Below, one piece after another: positions 27,699-37,079 of a DNA stretch of 64,000 nt; the first letter of the stretch is position 1, and the number at the start of each line of letters is the position of its first letter. The notes below the pieces were generated by a model that was given only the letters and a program-made list of their open reading frames with translations, was not told where the DNA came from and did not search any database. Made by a program: the position numbers and the translations under genes. Source of the DNA: Desulfosarcina widdelii (GTDB lineage: Bacteria > Desulfobacterota > Desulfobacteria > Desulfobacterales > Desulfosarcinaceae); the NCBI RefSeq assembly GCF_009688965.1, contig NZ_AP021875.1, forward strand, positions 3,534,001 to 3,598,000, written 5' to 3'.

Positions 27699-29972
27699 AT
27701 GATGGCAAGACGGGCGAATCATTCCCATCACACCGGCGGCCACAGACCGTTAGGATTTGTCTCCACGCTCCTCCCACTCCTGCTGTTCGCCGGCCTGTGC
27801 ACCCTGTGGCCCCACGTGGTCCGGGGAGAAATTTATTGCGTTCAATGGTCCTGGGCACCCAGCCTGGACTTGTATTTGCGTTTCCGGCTGGACGGCTTGA
27901 GCCTGCTGTTCGGCCTGATCGTTACCGGCGCCGGGGTCCTGGTCACGCTTTTCGCATCCAGCTATATGGCCGGCCATGCCCAAACCGGGCGCTTCTTCTT
28001 TTTTCTGCAGGCCTTCATGCTCGCCATGCTGGGCATCGTCATGGCCGACAACCTGCTCCTGCTGTTTGTCTTCTGGGAAGCGACCACCGTCTTTTCCTAC
28101 CTGCTGATCGGATTCGACCACGAATCGGAAACCGCCCGTTTCAATGCCAGGCAGGCCATTCTGGTGACGGGCGCCGGTGGGCTGGCCCTGCTGGTGGGAA
28201 TTCTCCTGCTGAAAACGGCCGGAGGACCGATGACCCTCAGCCAGTGGACGGCATCCGACCCCGGCATCCGCCAGCATCCGCTCTACCCGGCCATTTTTAT
28301 CCTCTTTCTGCTGGGGGCCATGACCAAGTCGGCCCAGGTTCCGTTCCATTTCTGGCTTCCCAATGCCATGAGCGCCCCTACCCCCATCAGCGCCTTTCTG
28401 CACGCGGCGACCATGGTGAAAGCCGGGATCTACCTGCTGATGCGCCTGCACCCGCTGCTGGGCGGCACGCCGATGTGGATGGGCAGCCTGGTAATCATCG
28501 GGGGGGTGACCGCCCTGTGGGGGGCCCTTCAGTCCCTGAGTCCCTGCGATCTCAAACGCATGCTGGCCTACACCACCGTCATGGCCCTGGGAACGCTAAC
28601 CATGTTTCTCGGCGGCAGCAGCATCGCCTCGCTGACCGCGGCGGCCACGTTTCTATTGGTCCACGCATTGTACAAGGCCGCCCTTTTCCTGGCGGTGGGC
28701 AGCATCGACCACCAGACCGGCACCCGCAGACGCGACCGACTGGCAGGCCTCTGGCGCGCCATGCCGCTGACCGCCATTGCGGTGGCCGCGGCCACCTTGT
28801 CCATGGCCGGCTTTCCGCTCTTTTTCGGATTCATCGGCAAGGAAATCATGTACCAGGGGGCCCTGGCCGAAAAGGTGTTTCCCCATTTTGCCACGACCAT
28901 CGCCCTGCTCTCCAATGCCCTGATGACCGCCGTGGCCGGTATCATCCTAATCGGTCCTTTCGGCGGCAAGCGCCCCGACGATCTCGCGGATGTCGAGGAA
29001 GCGCCGTGGCCCATGCGATTGGGACCCGGGATCATGGGCGGGCTGTGCCTGCTGTTCGGCATTATTCCCGGATGGGTTTCAGCCAGCTTGATCCAGCCGG
29101 CGGTAGGGGCATTTTTCCCGGTCGAAGAAAAGGTGCACCTGGCCCTTTTTCATGGATTCAACCTGCCGCTGCTGCTCAGCGTTCTCACCCTGACCCTGGG
29201 AAGCGGCATCTACTTTCTCCGCAGGCCCATCGGCGATGGACTGACGATTTTCCTGGACCGGCTGCCCGTGACTGCCCGGCACGGCTATGATTGGTTCCTG
29301 CGTTCTTTTCTGGGCATTGCCCGCTGGACCATCGGCGGACTGCAGAACGGATCGCTGCATCGCTACCTGCTGATCACCATCGGGGTTTTTACACTGACCA
29401 CCATCACTGTCTGGTGGTTCCACGGCGGCAGCATACCCGTGTCGCTGCCTCTTCCGGATCTGCCGCTGTCCCAGTGGCTGCTGGCAGCCGTTATGACAGC
29501 AGCGGTGGTCGCGGTGGTCATGGCCAGCTCCCGGATTCTGGCCGTATGCGCCCTGGGGGTGGTGGGCGGCGGTGCCGCGCTGGTTTTTCTGGTTTACGGC
29601 GCCCCGGACCTGGCTCTTACCCAGCTGCTGGTGGAAACCCTGACCCTGATTATCGTTTCCATCGTCCTGCTGCGACTGCCGCCGCTCGACGCCCGGAAAT
29701 TACCGGCGTCGGGCCGGCGCTGGCTGGATGGAATGGTGTCCGTGGCCACCGGGGTCCTGGTCGCCGCGCTTTGCCTGGCCGCCACCAATGGCCCCGTCGA
29801 TCGGCAACTGACGGCTTTTTTCGAAGAGAACAGCTATATCGCCGCCCATGGACGCAATATCGTCAACGTGATCCTGGTCGATTTTCGCAGCCTGGACACG
29901 CTGGGCGAAATCGTGGTGGTGGCCACCGCCGGCCTGGCCGGCTACGCATTGATCGCCCGGAGGCAAAAATGA
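27699..29972 (+). CDS. mrpA: Mrp-type Na+/H+ antiporter subunit A
   Basis: The product has 757 residues with about 20 membrane helices. The N-terminal two thirds are NuoL-like: FVFWEATTVFSYLLIGFD carries the key glutamate (Glu127), and MTKSAQVPFHFWLPNAMSAPTPISAFLHAATMVKAGIYLL carries the conserved lysines. The C-terminal part has the DUF4040/MrpA extension (VYGAPDLALTQLLVETLTLIIV), which in other genomes may be split off. MrpA works only within the seven-subunit complex and is thought to hold part of the ion path. It overlaps mrpB by four bases. Confidence 0.95.
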   Translation: MMARRANHSHHTGGHRPLGFVSTLLPLLLFAGLCTLWPHVVRGEIYCVQWSWAPSLDLYLRFRLDGLSLLFGLIVTGAGVLVTLFASSYMAGHAQTGRFFFFLQAFMLAMLGIVMADNLLLLFVFWEATTVFSYLLIGFDHESETARFNARQAILVTGAGGLALLVGILLLKTAGGPMTLSQWTASDPGIRQHPLYPAIFILFLLGAMTKSAQVPFHFWLPNAMSAPTPISAFLHAATMVKAGIYLLMRLHPLLGGTPMWMGSLVIIGGVTALWGALQSLSPCDLKRMLAYTTVMALGTLTMFLGGSSIASLTAAATFLLVHALYKAALFLAVGSIDHQTGTRRRDRLAGLWRAMPLTAIAVAAATLSMAGFPLFFGFIGKEIMYQGALAEKVFPHFATTIALLSNALMTAVAGIILIGPFGGKRPDDLADVEEAPWPMRLGPGIMGGLCLLFGIIPGWVSASLIQPAVGAFFPVEEKVHLALFHGFNLPLLLSVLTLTLGSGIYFLRRPIGDGLTIFLDRLPVTARHGYDWFLRSFLGIARWTIGGLQNGSLHRYLLITIGVFTLTTITVWWFHGGSIPVSLPLPDLPLSQWLLAAVMTAAVVAVVMASSRILAVCALGVVGGGAALVFLVYGAPDLALTQLLVETLTLIIVSIVLLRLPPLDARKLPASGRRWLDGMVSVATGVLVAALCLAATNGPVDRQLTAFFEENSYIAAHGRNIVNVILVDFRSLDTLGEIVVVATAGLAGYALIARRQK

Positions 29973-30391
29973 AAAATGCCATGGACTCCTATATTCTGCG
30001 TGCGGCCACGCGCCTTCTGGTGGGGTTGATGCTTGTCTTCGCCGCGTATCTTCTTTTCCGGGGACACAACGCTCCGGGCGGCGGCTTCTCCGCAGCCCTA
30101 GTCGCCGGGACCGGCTTCGCCCTTTTTGCCATCACCGAAGGTCCGGCCGCAGTGCGGCGGGCCCTGCGCATCGATCCGCGGTCATGGATCGCATGGGGAC
30201 TGATGCTGGCCTTGGGATCCGGTCTGGTGGCCGCGACGACGGGCCACCCCTATCTGACGGGCTTGTGGTGGACGCCGGACTGGCTGGACGGTTTACCGGC
30301 CTTCGGCACACCGCTGCTTTTCGATGTGGGCGTGTTTCTGGTGGTGCTGGGAACGATTTTGACCCTGGTACTGAAACTGGAGGAAGACTGA
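29969..30391 (+). CDS. mrpB: Mrp antiporter subunit B
   Basis: The product has 140 residues with four membrane helices and the MnhB signature RGHNAPGGGFSAALVAGTGFAL. It starts by the ATGA overlap with mrpA; the frame is open much further upstream but only inside mrpA. MrpB sits next to the MrpA C-terminal part in the complex. Its length is normal for the family. Confidence 0.93.
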   Translation: MKNAMDSYILRAATRLLVGLMLVFAAYLLFRGHNAPGGGFSAALVAGTGFALFAITEGPAAVRRALRIDPRSWIAWGLMLALGSGLVAATTGHPYLTGLWWTPDWLDGLPAFGTPLLFDVGVFLVVLGTILTLVLKLEED

Positions 30392-30392
30392 G

Positions 30393-30779
30393 ATGGAAGC
30401 CGTCCTGGCAATTCTAACCGGCGCCATGGTGGCCGGCAGCGTCTATCTGATGCTCAGCCGGAACCTGATCCGGTTCATTTTCGGCCTGGTTCTGGCCAGC
30501 AATGCCGTCAACCTGCTGATCTTCGCCGCCGGCCGCCTGGAAACCGCCCGGCCGCCGCTGATTCCCGAAGACGCCTTGCGACTGGCCGCACCGGTGGCCA
30601 ACAGCCTTCCCCAGGCCTTGATTCTGACGGCCATCGTCATCGGCTTCGCGCTGCTGGCTTTCATTTTCATTCTCTTTTCGAAGACGTATGCCAAACTCGG
30701 AACGGTGGATACCGAAGCCATGACCGATGCCGAACCGCCGGCTGAAAAAAATGCATTAAACCAAGGAAAACGAAGATGA
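30393..30779 (+). CDS. mrpC: Mrp antiporter subunit C (NuoK-like)
   Basis: The product has 128 residues with three membrane helices and a short charged tail. NLIRFIFGLVLASNAVNLLIF and PQALILTAIVIGFALLAF match MnhC/NuoK-type subunits. The start codon follows the mrpB stop by one base, and the gene overlaps mrpD by four bases. NuoK-like subunits form part of the proton path in complex I relatives. The C-terminal tail after the last helix is slightly longer and more acidic than usual. Confidence 0.93.
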   Translation: MEAVLAILTGAMVAGSVYLMLSRNLIRFIFGLVLASNAVNLLIFAAGRLETARPPLIPEDALRLAAPVANSLPQALILTAIVIGFALLAFIFILFSKTYAKLGTVDTEAMTDAEPPAEKNALNQGKRR

Positions 30780-32275
30780 ACGGTTGGCTGGCCGCACCCA
30801 TTCTGATTCCCTTCGCCGCAGCCGCCCTGGCGCTGCTGGGCCGCCGTCTGCCGTTGCTCCAGAGCGCTGCCGCCCTGCTGGGGGCGGCCCTGCATCTGGC
30901 GGCAGGCGTCTGGCTGCTCTGCGAAGTGCAGGGCAGCGGAATCCAGGTGCTGCATGTGGCCGGCTGGCCGGCCCCCTTCGGCATTGCCCTGGTCGCGGAC
31001 CCGCTCAGCGCCCTGATGGTGCTGGTCACCGGCGTGGTGTACGCAGCGGTGGCCGTCTATTCCCGGGCGGACATTCACACGGACGATATCGCGCGGGGCT
31101 ACTACCCGCTACTGAACATTCTGGTGGGCGGCATCAGCGGGGCATTTCTCACCGGAGACCTCTTCAATCTCTATGTCTGGTTCGAAGTCATGCTGATGGC
31201 CTCCTTTGCCCTGCTGGTAATGGGAAGAACCCGCGCACAGCTGGACGGCGGAGTCAAGTATGTGGTCATCAACCTCATTGCAACCCTGCTGTTTCTTACC
31301 GGTCTGGGACTGATCTTCGGCATGACCGGAACGCTCAACATGGCCCATCTGCATGTCAAACTTCGCATGGCTTCCGATCCGGGCGTCGTGGCGGCCGTGG
31401 CCGTGCTGTTTCTGACCGCATTCGGCATCAAGGCCGGGCTCTTTCCCCTGTTCTTCTGGCTTCCGGCCTCCTACCATACCCCACCGGTGGCCGTATCGGC
31501 AATCTTTTCCGGCCTTTTGACCAAGGTGGGCGTTTACGCACTGATTCGCACCTTTACCCTGATCTTCCCCTTCGAAAACAACGGTCTTCGGACCCTGGTG
31601 CTGGCAGCGGCGGCGGCCACGATGATCGTCGGCGTCCTCGGCGCCGCGACCCACAGCCATGTGCGCCGCATCCTTTCCTTTCACATTGTCAGCCAGGTCG
31701 GCTACATGGTTCTGGGACTGGGGCTGTTTACTCCGCTTGCCCTGGCGGGAGCGGTGTTCTACCTGATTCATCATATCATCGTCAAAGCCAACCTCTTTCT
31801 GATCAGCGGCTTGATGCAAAGAACCGGCGGCGCCTTCGAACTGTCCCGGGTGGGCGGCATGTACCGCCGCCACGGATGGCTGGCCCTTTTGTTTTTCATT
31901 CCTGCCTTTTCGCTGGCCGGGTTTCCGCCGTTGTCGGGATTCTGGGCCAAAATGATCCTCATCCGGGCCAGCCTGGAGGCGGGGCAGTTCGCTCTGGCCG
32001 GTGTGGCCGCCGTCGTCGGCCTGTTGACCGTCTACTCCATGACCAAGATCTGGAACGAAGCCTTCTGGAAACCGCAACCGGAAACCGGTGGGACAAGCGA
32101 CGCTGCATCGGCCCCGCTGAGCGGCTGGATGGTGGCGCCCGTTGCGGTCATGGCAGGGTTGACCATCTTCATCGGACTTGCTCCGGAAACGCTGGTTCAG
32201 TTGGCCCGGTCCGCCGCCGACGCACTGCTCGAGCCTGCCGCCTATGTATACACGGTAATTGGAGAGATGCGATGA
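30776..32275 (+). CDS. mrpD: Mrp antiporter subunit D
   Basis: The product has 499 residues, a Proton_antipo_M (NuoM/N-like) protein with about 14 membrane helices. The two functionally essential residues known from Bacillus MrpD are found at the same numbers: Glu137 in YVWFEVML and Lys219 in FGIKAGLFPLFFWLP. This supports a functional antiporter. The gene overlaps mrpC and mrpE by four bases each. MrpD is thought to carry the proton channel half of the exchanger. Confidence 0.96.
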   Translation: MNGWLAAPILIPFAAAALALLGRRLPLLQSAAALLGAALHLAAGVWLLCEVQGSGIQVLHVAGWPAPFGIALVADPLSALMVLVTGVVYAAVAVYSRADIHTDDIARGYYPLLNILVGGISGAFLTGDLFNLYVWFEVMLMASFALLVMGRTRAQLDGGVKYVVINLIATLLFLTGLGLIFGMTGTLNMAHLHVKLRMASDPGVVAAVAVLFLTAFGIKAGLFPLFFWLPASYHTPPVAVSAIFSGLLTKVGVYALIRTFTLIFPFENNGLRTLVLAAAAATMIVGVLGAATHSHVRRILSFHIVSQVGYMVLGLGLFTPLALAGAVFYLIHHIIVKANLFLISGLMQRTGGAFELSRVGGMYRRHGWLALLFFIPAFSLAGFPPLSGFWAKMILIRASLEAGQFALAGVAAVVGLLTVYSMTKIWNEAFWKPQPETGGTSDAASAPLSGWMVAPVAVMAGLTIFIGLAPETLVQLARSAADALLEPAAYVYTVIGEMR

Positions 32276-32745
32276 ACCTGTTTTTCGTCAATCTATTTAT
32301 CGCTTTAGGATACATGGGGGTACAGGGGCAGTTCAGCCTGTACGGGCTGGGGACCGGTTTTATTCTGGGGTACCTGGCCCTGTGGATCACGCAGCCGCTG
32401 TACGGCAGTTCCCGCTATTTTAGCCGCCTGCCCAGAGCCATCCGGCTGGCGGCCTATTTTCTCGTTGAACTGCTGCTGTCCAACCTGCGGGTGTTCTGGG
32501 ATGTGGTCACCCCGGGGCAGATCAGCCGTCCCGGCATCGTGGGTGTTCCCTTAAACGCCGAAACCGAAATGGAAATTCTGCTGGTGGCCAACCTGATCTC
32601 GCTGACCCCCGGAACCCTCAGCGTCGATCTGTCCGAGGACCACCGCACTCTTTTCGTGCATGTCATGTTTCTGGACGACCCGGAGCGGTTTCGAAAAACC
32701 ATTCGGGAAGGACTGGAACGGCGTGTGCTGGAGGTGACCCGATGA
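32272..32745 (+). CDS. mrpE: Mrp antiporter subunit E
   Basis: The product has 157 residues with two or three membrane helices in the first 80 residues, then a small cytoplasmic domain with the MnhE pattern NLISLTPGTLSVDLSEDHRTLFVHVMF. The ATG at 32272 overlaps the mrpD stop codon; an open frame reaching far upstream is only the shadow of mrpD. MrpE is needed for full activity in characterised Mrp systems. Confidence 0.93.
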   Translation: MNLFFVNLFIALGYMGVQGQFSLYGLGTGFILGYLALWITQPLYGSSRYFSRLPRAIRLAAYFLVELLLSNLRVFWDVVTPGQISRPGIVGVPLNAETEMEILLVANLISLTPGTLSVDLSEDHRTLFVHVMFLDDPERFRKTIREGLERRVLEVTR

Positions 32746-33062
32746 TCATCGACGGCCAGACGATTCTCCACGCGGCCGGCCGCTTGACGCTGGCCCTGTT
32801 GATTCTCAGCATCGCCCTGGCGTTCGTGCGCCTGGTCCGGGGGCCCCAGGCGGCGGACCGCATCGTCTCCCTGGATCTGATTGCCGTGCTGACCGTTGCG
32901 TTTCTGGGTGCTTATGCCGTCCACAGTAAGGAAAGTGCTTTTTTGGACGTGGCCATTGCCTATGCCCTGATCGCTTTTCTGGGCACCGTGGCCCTGTCCC
33001 GTTTTCTGCTGCGCTCCCGCAAAACTTCGGAAGAAAAGCCGCCGCAGGAGGAAAACCGATGA
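32742..33062 (+). CDS. mrpF: Mrp antiporter subunit F
   Basis: The product has 106 residues with three membrane helices. The motif FVRLVRGPQAADRIVSLDLIAV is typical of MnhF. The tail is charged and slightly extended. The gene overlaps mrpE and mrpG by four bases each. In some bacteria MrpF also affects bile-salt or cholate efflux; nothing in the sequence shows that here. Confidence 0.93.
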   Translation: MIIDGQTILHAAGRLTLALLILSIALAFVRLVRGPQAADRIVSLDLIAVLTVAFLGAYAVHSKESAFLDVAIAYALIAFLGTVALSRFLLRSRKTSEEKPPQEENR

Positions 33063-33451
33063 GCGCCCTCATCGCCGCCGCCCTGCTGCTCATGGGCAGC
33101 GTCTTCTGCCTGGTCGCAGCGGTGGGCATGCTGCGTCTGCCCGACACGCTCATCCGCATGCACGCCGCCACCAAAGCCGGAACCCTGGGTGCGGGATGCA
33201 TCCTCGCGGCTGAAGCCGTGATGGCTGCGGATTTGGGAACGACGCTGAAAGTTGCTGCAGTGATCGTTTTTCTGCTGCTCACCGCGCCGGTGGGGGCCCA
33301 TCTGATCGGTCGGGCGGCGTATCATCGCGGCATTCGGCTCTTCGAAAAAACCTGGATCGACGAACTGGGCGATGCCATGCAGCGCGCCCCTAATGGCGGG
33401 AAGGACGCCGATCCCATCCACGCCCATGAACCGGACGGCCCCCGGTCGTAA
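33059..33451 (+). CDS. mrpG: Mrp antiporter subunit G
   Basis: The product has 130 residues with three membrane helices and the MnhG core VGMLRLPDTLIRMHAATKAGTLGAG. It is the last gene of the complete mrpABCDEFG operon. The C-terminal 35 residues are hydrophilic. It is convergent with a second tandem-Usp gene, with 48 bases between the stops and no obvious terminator hairpin. Confidence 0.94.
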   Translation: MSALIAAALLLMGSVFCLVAAVGMLRLPDTLIRMHAATKAGTLGAGCILAAEAVMAADLGTTLKVAAVIVFLLLTAPVGAHLIGRAAYHRGIRLFEKTWIDELGDAMQRAPNGGKDADPIHAHEPDGPRS

Positions 33452-33499
33452 CTCCGGTTTGGGCCGTTCAAGCAGCCTGGGATCGCCGCGACAGCCGTC

Positions 33500-34432
33500 T
33501 CAGGGAACCACCCAGAGCGCCCCGTTCGAAAAACGGTTGACCAGATAGCGGCTGACGCTGCCGGTAAAAAACTTCTTGTCCATTCCCCGCCGGCCGACGA
33601 CCAGGGTGCCGAATTTCCCTTTGCGAAAGGCATCCAGCACGGCTTTGCCCACCTTGAAGCCCCCCTGCTTTACATCAATGTGAATCCGGTCTTCTGCGAT
33701 TCCGGCCTCCTTGAGTTTGTTCAGGGCATGGGCGTAAAACCGGTCGATGCATGCTTTATCTCCCTCCTGGATGACCGCTTCGAGCGAGGATGTTTCGGTC
33801 TCCGAAAAATCGATGGGGCAGAAATCGGCCAGCCGGGGAGCGATGTGGAAAAAGGAGATGGCAACGTCCGGATTCCCGCCATAGATAAAGGCCAGATGAT
33901 CCACCGCCCGCAGCGAACTTGCCGATCCGTCGACGGCGACCATGACCGAACGCGAGGGCCCCTTTTCGTCCACCAGCCAGACGGGAAGCAGTTGGGAATT
34001 GTCGACGATATTGGTGCTGACGCTGCCGACAAAGGTCTCCGCCAGACCGGAAATCCCCCGCCGTCCGACGATGATGGCGTCGTACAGCAGGGCCGTGCCG
34101 TACTCCAGGATGTCCTTGGCCACGCCGAATTTCCGGGGCAGCGAAATGGACTGCACTTCCGCTTCGGCAATCCCTGATGAAATCATCAGGGATCGGTGTT
34201 TTTCCAGCAGCGCCTGGGACGCCTCATGGCTTTTTTTCATCAGCCGATCCAGCTCGCGGCGGGCGCTAGGCTTGGTTCTGGCCTCATCCAACAGGTATTG
34301 GGAAATGGTCGGCTCCACATGAAAAAGGACGTACTTGATCGGCGACACCGTTTCATGCAGGCTGGCTGCGTAGCGGATCGCATTTTCCGAATGCCGCGAA
34401 TCGTCCACGGCGATCAGCACTTTTTTTTCCAT
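33500..34432 (-). CDS. Universal stress protein, tandem UspA domains
   Basis: The product has 310 residues. Unit 1 begins KKVLIAVDDSRHSENAIRYA and ends with DAIIVGRRGISGLAETFVGSVSTNI. Unit 2 begins RSVMVAVDGSASSLRAVDHL and ends with GTLVVGRRGMDKKFFTGSVSRYLV. Both ATP-loop motifs (G2xG9G-type) are intact, unlike the Usp at the other end of the mrp operon. AGGAGGTGC lies just before the start. It probably binds ATP and acts under starvation or ionic stress. The opposite orientation makes it an independent transcription unit that flanks mrp. Confidence 0.93.
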   Translation of the reverse strand: MEKKVLIAVDDSRHSENAIRYAASLHETVSPIKYVLFHVEPTISQYLLDEARTKPSARRELDRLMKKSHEASQALLEKHRSLMISSGIAEAEVQSISLPRKFGVAKDILEYGTALLYDAIIVGRRGISGLAETFVGSVSTNIVDNSQLLPVWLVDEKGPSRSVMVAVDGSASSLRAVDHLAFIYGGNPDVAISFFHIAPRLADFCPIDFSETETSSLEAVIQEGDKACIDRFYAHALNKLKEAGIAEDRIHIDVKQGGFKVGKAVLDAFRKGKFGTLVVGRRGMDKKFFTGSVSRYLVNRFSNGALWVVP

Positions 34433-34580
34433 GATCGCACCTCCTCAAGATGTGGGTTCGGATCGGGGGCTGAAGGCGTCCGGCGCCTTTACCACGGGTT
34501 CGGTTTTCCCGCTTAAAAATAGTGTAAATGCAGTCGGGTTTCGCTGTAAAGCGGAAACGAACGATAGTCAATGGCCAGCG

Positions 34581-34838
34581 CTATTTGAATCGCCGTTCGC
34601 GGATGCGCTTGTCTTTATCGGTACTAACGGAATTGACGGGGATCTCTTCCGTTTCCGTCTCTTTGCAGGTGGAAATGTTCATGACAGACCAGATCGGGCA
34701 CCAGGCGATAAGGCCGGAAAAAAAAACAACCGCCGCAATCCAATAAAACCCCCGCCACCACGTGGCTCCCAGTGCGAAAAACACCAGGCCGGCGATGGTG
34801 CGGACGATTCGTTCTGTCCTGCCGACATTGCTTTTCAT
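34581..34838 (-). CDS. DUF2892 (YgaP-like transmembrane) small membrane protein
   Basis: The product has 85 residues. The start MKSNVGRTERIVRTI is typical of DUF2892 proteins, followed by two membrane helices (about 12-27 and 32-48) and a Cys-containing WCPIWSVMNISTC segment, then a hydrophilic tail. I chose the ATG at 34838 because AGGAGG precedes it; the frame extends upstream without support. The function is unknown; relatives are fused to rhodanese domains. It lies between the Usp and corA genes on the opposite strand to corA. Confidence 0.82.
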   Translation of the reverse strand: MKSNVGRTERIVRTIAGLVFFALGATWWRGFYWIAAVVFFSGLIAWCPIWSVMNISTCKETETEEIPVNSVSTDKDKRIRERRFK

Positions 34839-35122
34839 GGACTCCTCCTTTGGTTCGAAAAAGAGTCGATCAGTTCCACGATAGAAAAAGCAAAACAAAT
34901 GCCAGACAAAATAGTTAATATTCCCTTATATTCTAATTTATTGGCAAACCAAGAAACAAATTTCACCGACTTCGGTGTCAACCCTTTTTACAATCTGGCA
35001 AACCTCTCCATCGAAGCGGCCGGCGACTTGCGGTTGATAACAAAATTTACAAAATGAATTCATTACGGTAGGCTTTAACCGTCCCGATCCATCGCGGGCC
35101 GAATTTGCATAAAGGAGGTTCC

Positions 35123-36187
35123 ATGTCCCGTTTCACCCACAGAGCGTTGAAAAAGGTCGGCAGTTCTCCAGGCACCCTGGTCCACGTGGGCGAGCGGAAA
35201 CTCGACAAGGTTCGCCTGTCCGTGATGCACTACACGGCCGACAGCCTGACCGAACGCACCATCGACGAAGTCGAAGAAGGGTTGGACCTGGTAAAAGAAG
35301 GCACCACTACCTGGCTCAACATCGATGGCACCCATGACGTGGCCTTGATGGAGAATATCGGCAGGCGGCAGGGCATTCATCCGCTGACCCTGGAGGACGT
35401 GCTAAACACCACCCAGCGCCCCAAGTCCGAAGTGTTCGACGACTACCTGTTCGTGGTGCTGAAAATGCTGCGCTACGATACCGACGAGGAGTCCATCGCT
35501 TCCGAGCAGATCAGCCTGATCCTCGGTGAGAATATCCTGATTTCTTTTCAGGAGGCGGCCGGAGATGTGTTCGAACCGGTTCGCGAACGCATCCGCAAGG
35601 GCAAAGGGCGTATTCGCGGCTTCGGCTGCGACTATCTGACCTACGCCCTGATCGACGCCATTGTGGACCACTATTTCGTCATCCTCGACCACGTGGGCCG
35701 GCGGCTGGAGCAACTGGAAGAAGGCATTGACAATCACCCCGACGCCGGTCTGCTCGATGAGATCCACGCGGTTCGAAGGGAGCTGATCTACCTGAGAAAA
35801 CAGGTCTGGCCGCTGCGCGACATCATCTCCCTTCTGCTCAAAGAGGAGTCGTCTTTCTTCAGCGATACCACGCGCCTGTTCATCCGCGACGTATACGACC
35901 ACACCATCCAGACCATCGATACCATCGAATCGTTCCGGGACATCCTTTCCGGCCTTCAGGACCTGTATCTTTCCATCATCAGCAACCGCATGAACGAAGT
36001 GATGAAGGTACTGACCGTCATCGCTACCATCTTTATTCCGGTTACCTTCATCGCCGGCATCTACGGCATGAATTTTACGCACATGCCCGAACTGGAGTGG
36101 CGCTGGGGATATCCGCTGTTCTGGATCGTGGTTGTCGCTGTCGTTGTCGGTATGATTTTCTTTTTCCGAAAAAAGCGGTGGCTGTAA
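35123..36187 (+). CDS. corA: CorA-type magnesium/cobalt channel
   Basis: The product has 354 residues. A long acidic N-terminal cytoplasmic domain is followed by two C-terminal membrane helices. The first ends with the CorA signature YGMNF, and the loop MPELEW follows. Length and layout match the Thermotoga-like CorA group. The protein forms a pentamer that lets Mg2+ (or Co2+) into the cell. The ATG at 35123 follows AAAGGAGG. No Mg-sensing riboswitch could be recognised in the 224 bases upstream. Confidence 0.92.
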   Translation: MSRFTHRALKKVGSSPGTLVHVGERKLDKVRLSVMHYTADSLTERTIDEVEEGLDLVKEGTTTWLNIDGTHDVALMENIGRRQGIHPLTLEDVLNTTQRPKSEVFDDYLFVVLKMLRYDTDEESIASEQISLILGENILISFQEAAGDVFEPVRERIRKGKGRIRGFGCDYLTYALIDAIVDHYFVILDHVGRRLEQLEEGIDNHPDAGLLDEIHAVRRELIYLRKQVWPLRDIISLLLKEESSFFSDTTRLFIRDVYDHTIQTIDTIESFRDILSGLQDLYLSIISNRMNEVMKVLTVIATIFIPVTFIAGIYGMNFTHMPELEWRWGYPLFWIVVVAVVVGMIFFFRKKRWL

Positions 36188-36470
36188 AACGGGTTCCTCT
36201 CGATCTTCTCCCCTTGACCATCGAAACAGATCCATACTATTTATAGAAAGAATGGTACCCGACAGCCGTTCTTTCCCTCTCCATCTGGCGCCTCTTGCGA
36301 CGCCTGCGACACACGCCGACTGACATCGCCCGCTGCCCCGTTATCCGCTTGCGGAGATTGTGTACCCTTCACGATATTTTATTACTGATCGTCCGTCATC
36401 TTTAAGCGATTCGGCGATCATTGAAATCGGTCAAATTTGATTAAAATTTATAGGGGAAGGAGAGTTAATC

Positions 36471-37046
36471 ATGGCAAACGAAGCGCCGGTTGGCAATCCG
36501 GGGGTGGTCGGTCTGGCGGGTTTTGGCATTACGACAATGTTGTTGCAGTTTCACAACGTGGGATGGTGCGGGGTCGGCCCCATCGTCTCCATGGGTTTTG
36601 TTTTCGGAGGACTGGCACAACTGATCGCCGGTTATCAGGAATTCAAATGCGGGAACAACTTCGGGTACAGTGCCTTCGTGTCCTATGGTGCGTTCTGGAT
36701 CTCGCTGGGCGTTATTTTCATGCTAAACCACTTCAACATCTATCACGCCAGCACCACGGATGTCGGGTGGTTTCTGGTGGCCTGGACGATTTACACGGCC
36801 ATTTTGTGGATACCCGCCATGCGGATCCATGGCGCCATGGCAACGACATTTACCCTGCTGCTGATCGGGTTCATCCTGCTGGACCTGGCCCATTTCGGTT
36901 ATCCGTCCTTGACAAAAGTTGCCGGCTACGAACTGATGCTGTGCGCCGCATCGGCCCTCTACATGATGGCCCATGTGATTTATGCCCAGGTTTTCGGAAG
37001 GGATGTTCTCCCCGTGGGCGATCCCTGGATCAAGCCTAAAGAGTAA
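36471..37046 (+). CDS. satP: GPR1/FUN34/YaaH family acetate/succinate permease
   Basis: The product has 191 residues with six membrane helices. The N-terminal NPGVVGLAGFGITTMLLQFHNVG is the family signature (NPAPLGL variant), and the GYQEFKCGNNFGYSAFVSYGAFW loop is typical. E. coli SatP takes up acetate and succinate with protons. GGGGAAGGAGAG lies before the ATG. The gene is followed, after a palindromic element, by a secreted Cache-domain protein that could bind the same kind of ligand. The 283 bases before it hold no gene. Confidence 0.88.
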   Translation: MANEAPVGNPGVVGLAGFGITTMLLQFHNVGWCGVGPIVSMGFVFGGLAQLIAGYQEFKCGNNFGYSAFVSYGAFWISLGVIFMLNHFNIYHASTTDVGWFLVAWTIYTAILWIPAMRIHGAMATTFTLLLIGFILLDLAHFGYPSLTKVAGYELMLCAASALYMMAHVIYAQVFGRDVLPVGDPWIKPKE

Positions 37047-37079
37047 ACGCGTAAATACGGATGCGTTTTAATGCTAAAT

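Noticed and set aside
30784..32271. A long plus-strand frame leading into mrpE
   Set aside because: It runs out of frame through mrpD. Only the part from 32272 is the real MrpE.
34899..35122. Possible Mg-sensing riboswitch before corA
   Set aside because: I could not find the conserved helices of an M-box; only a ribosome-binding site is clear.
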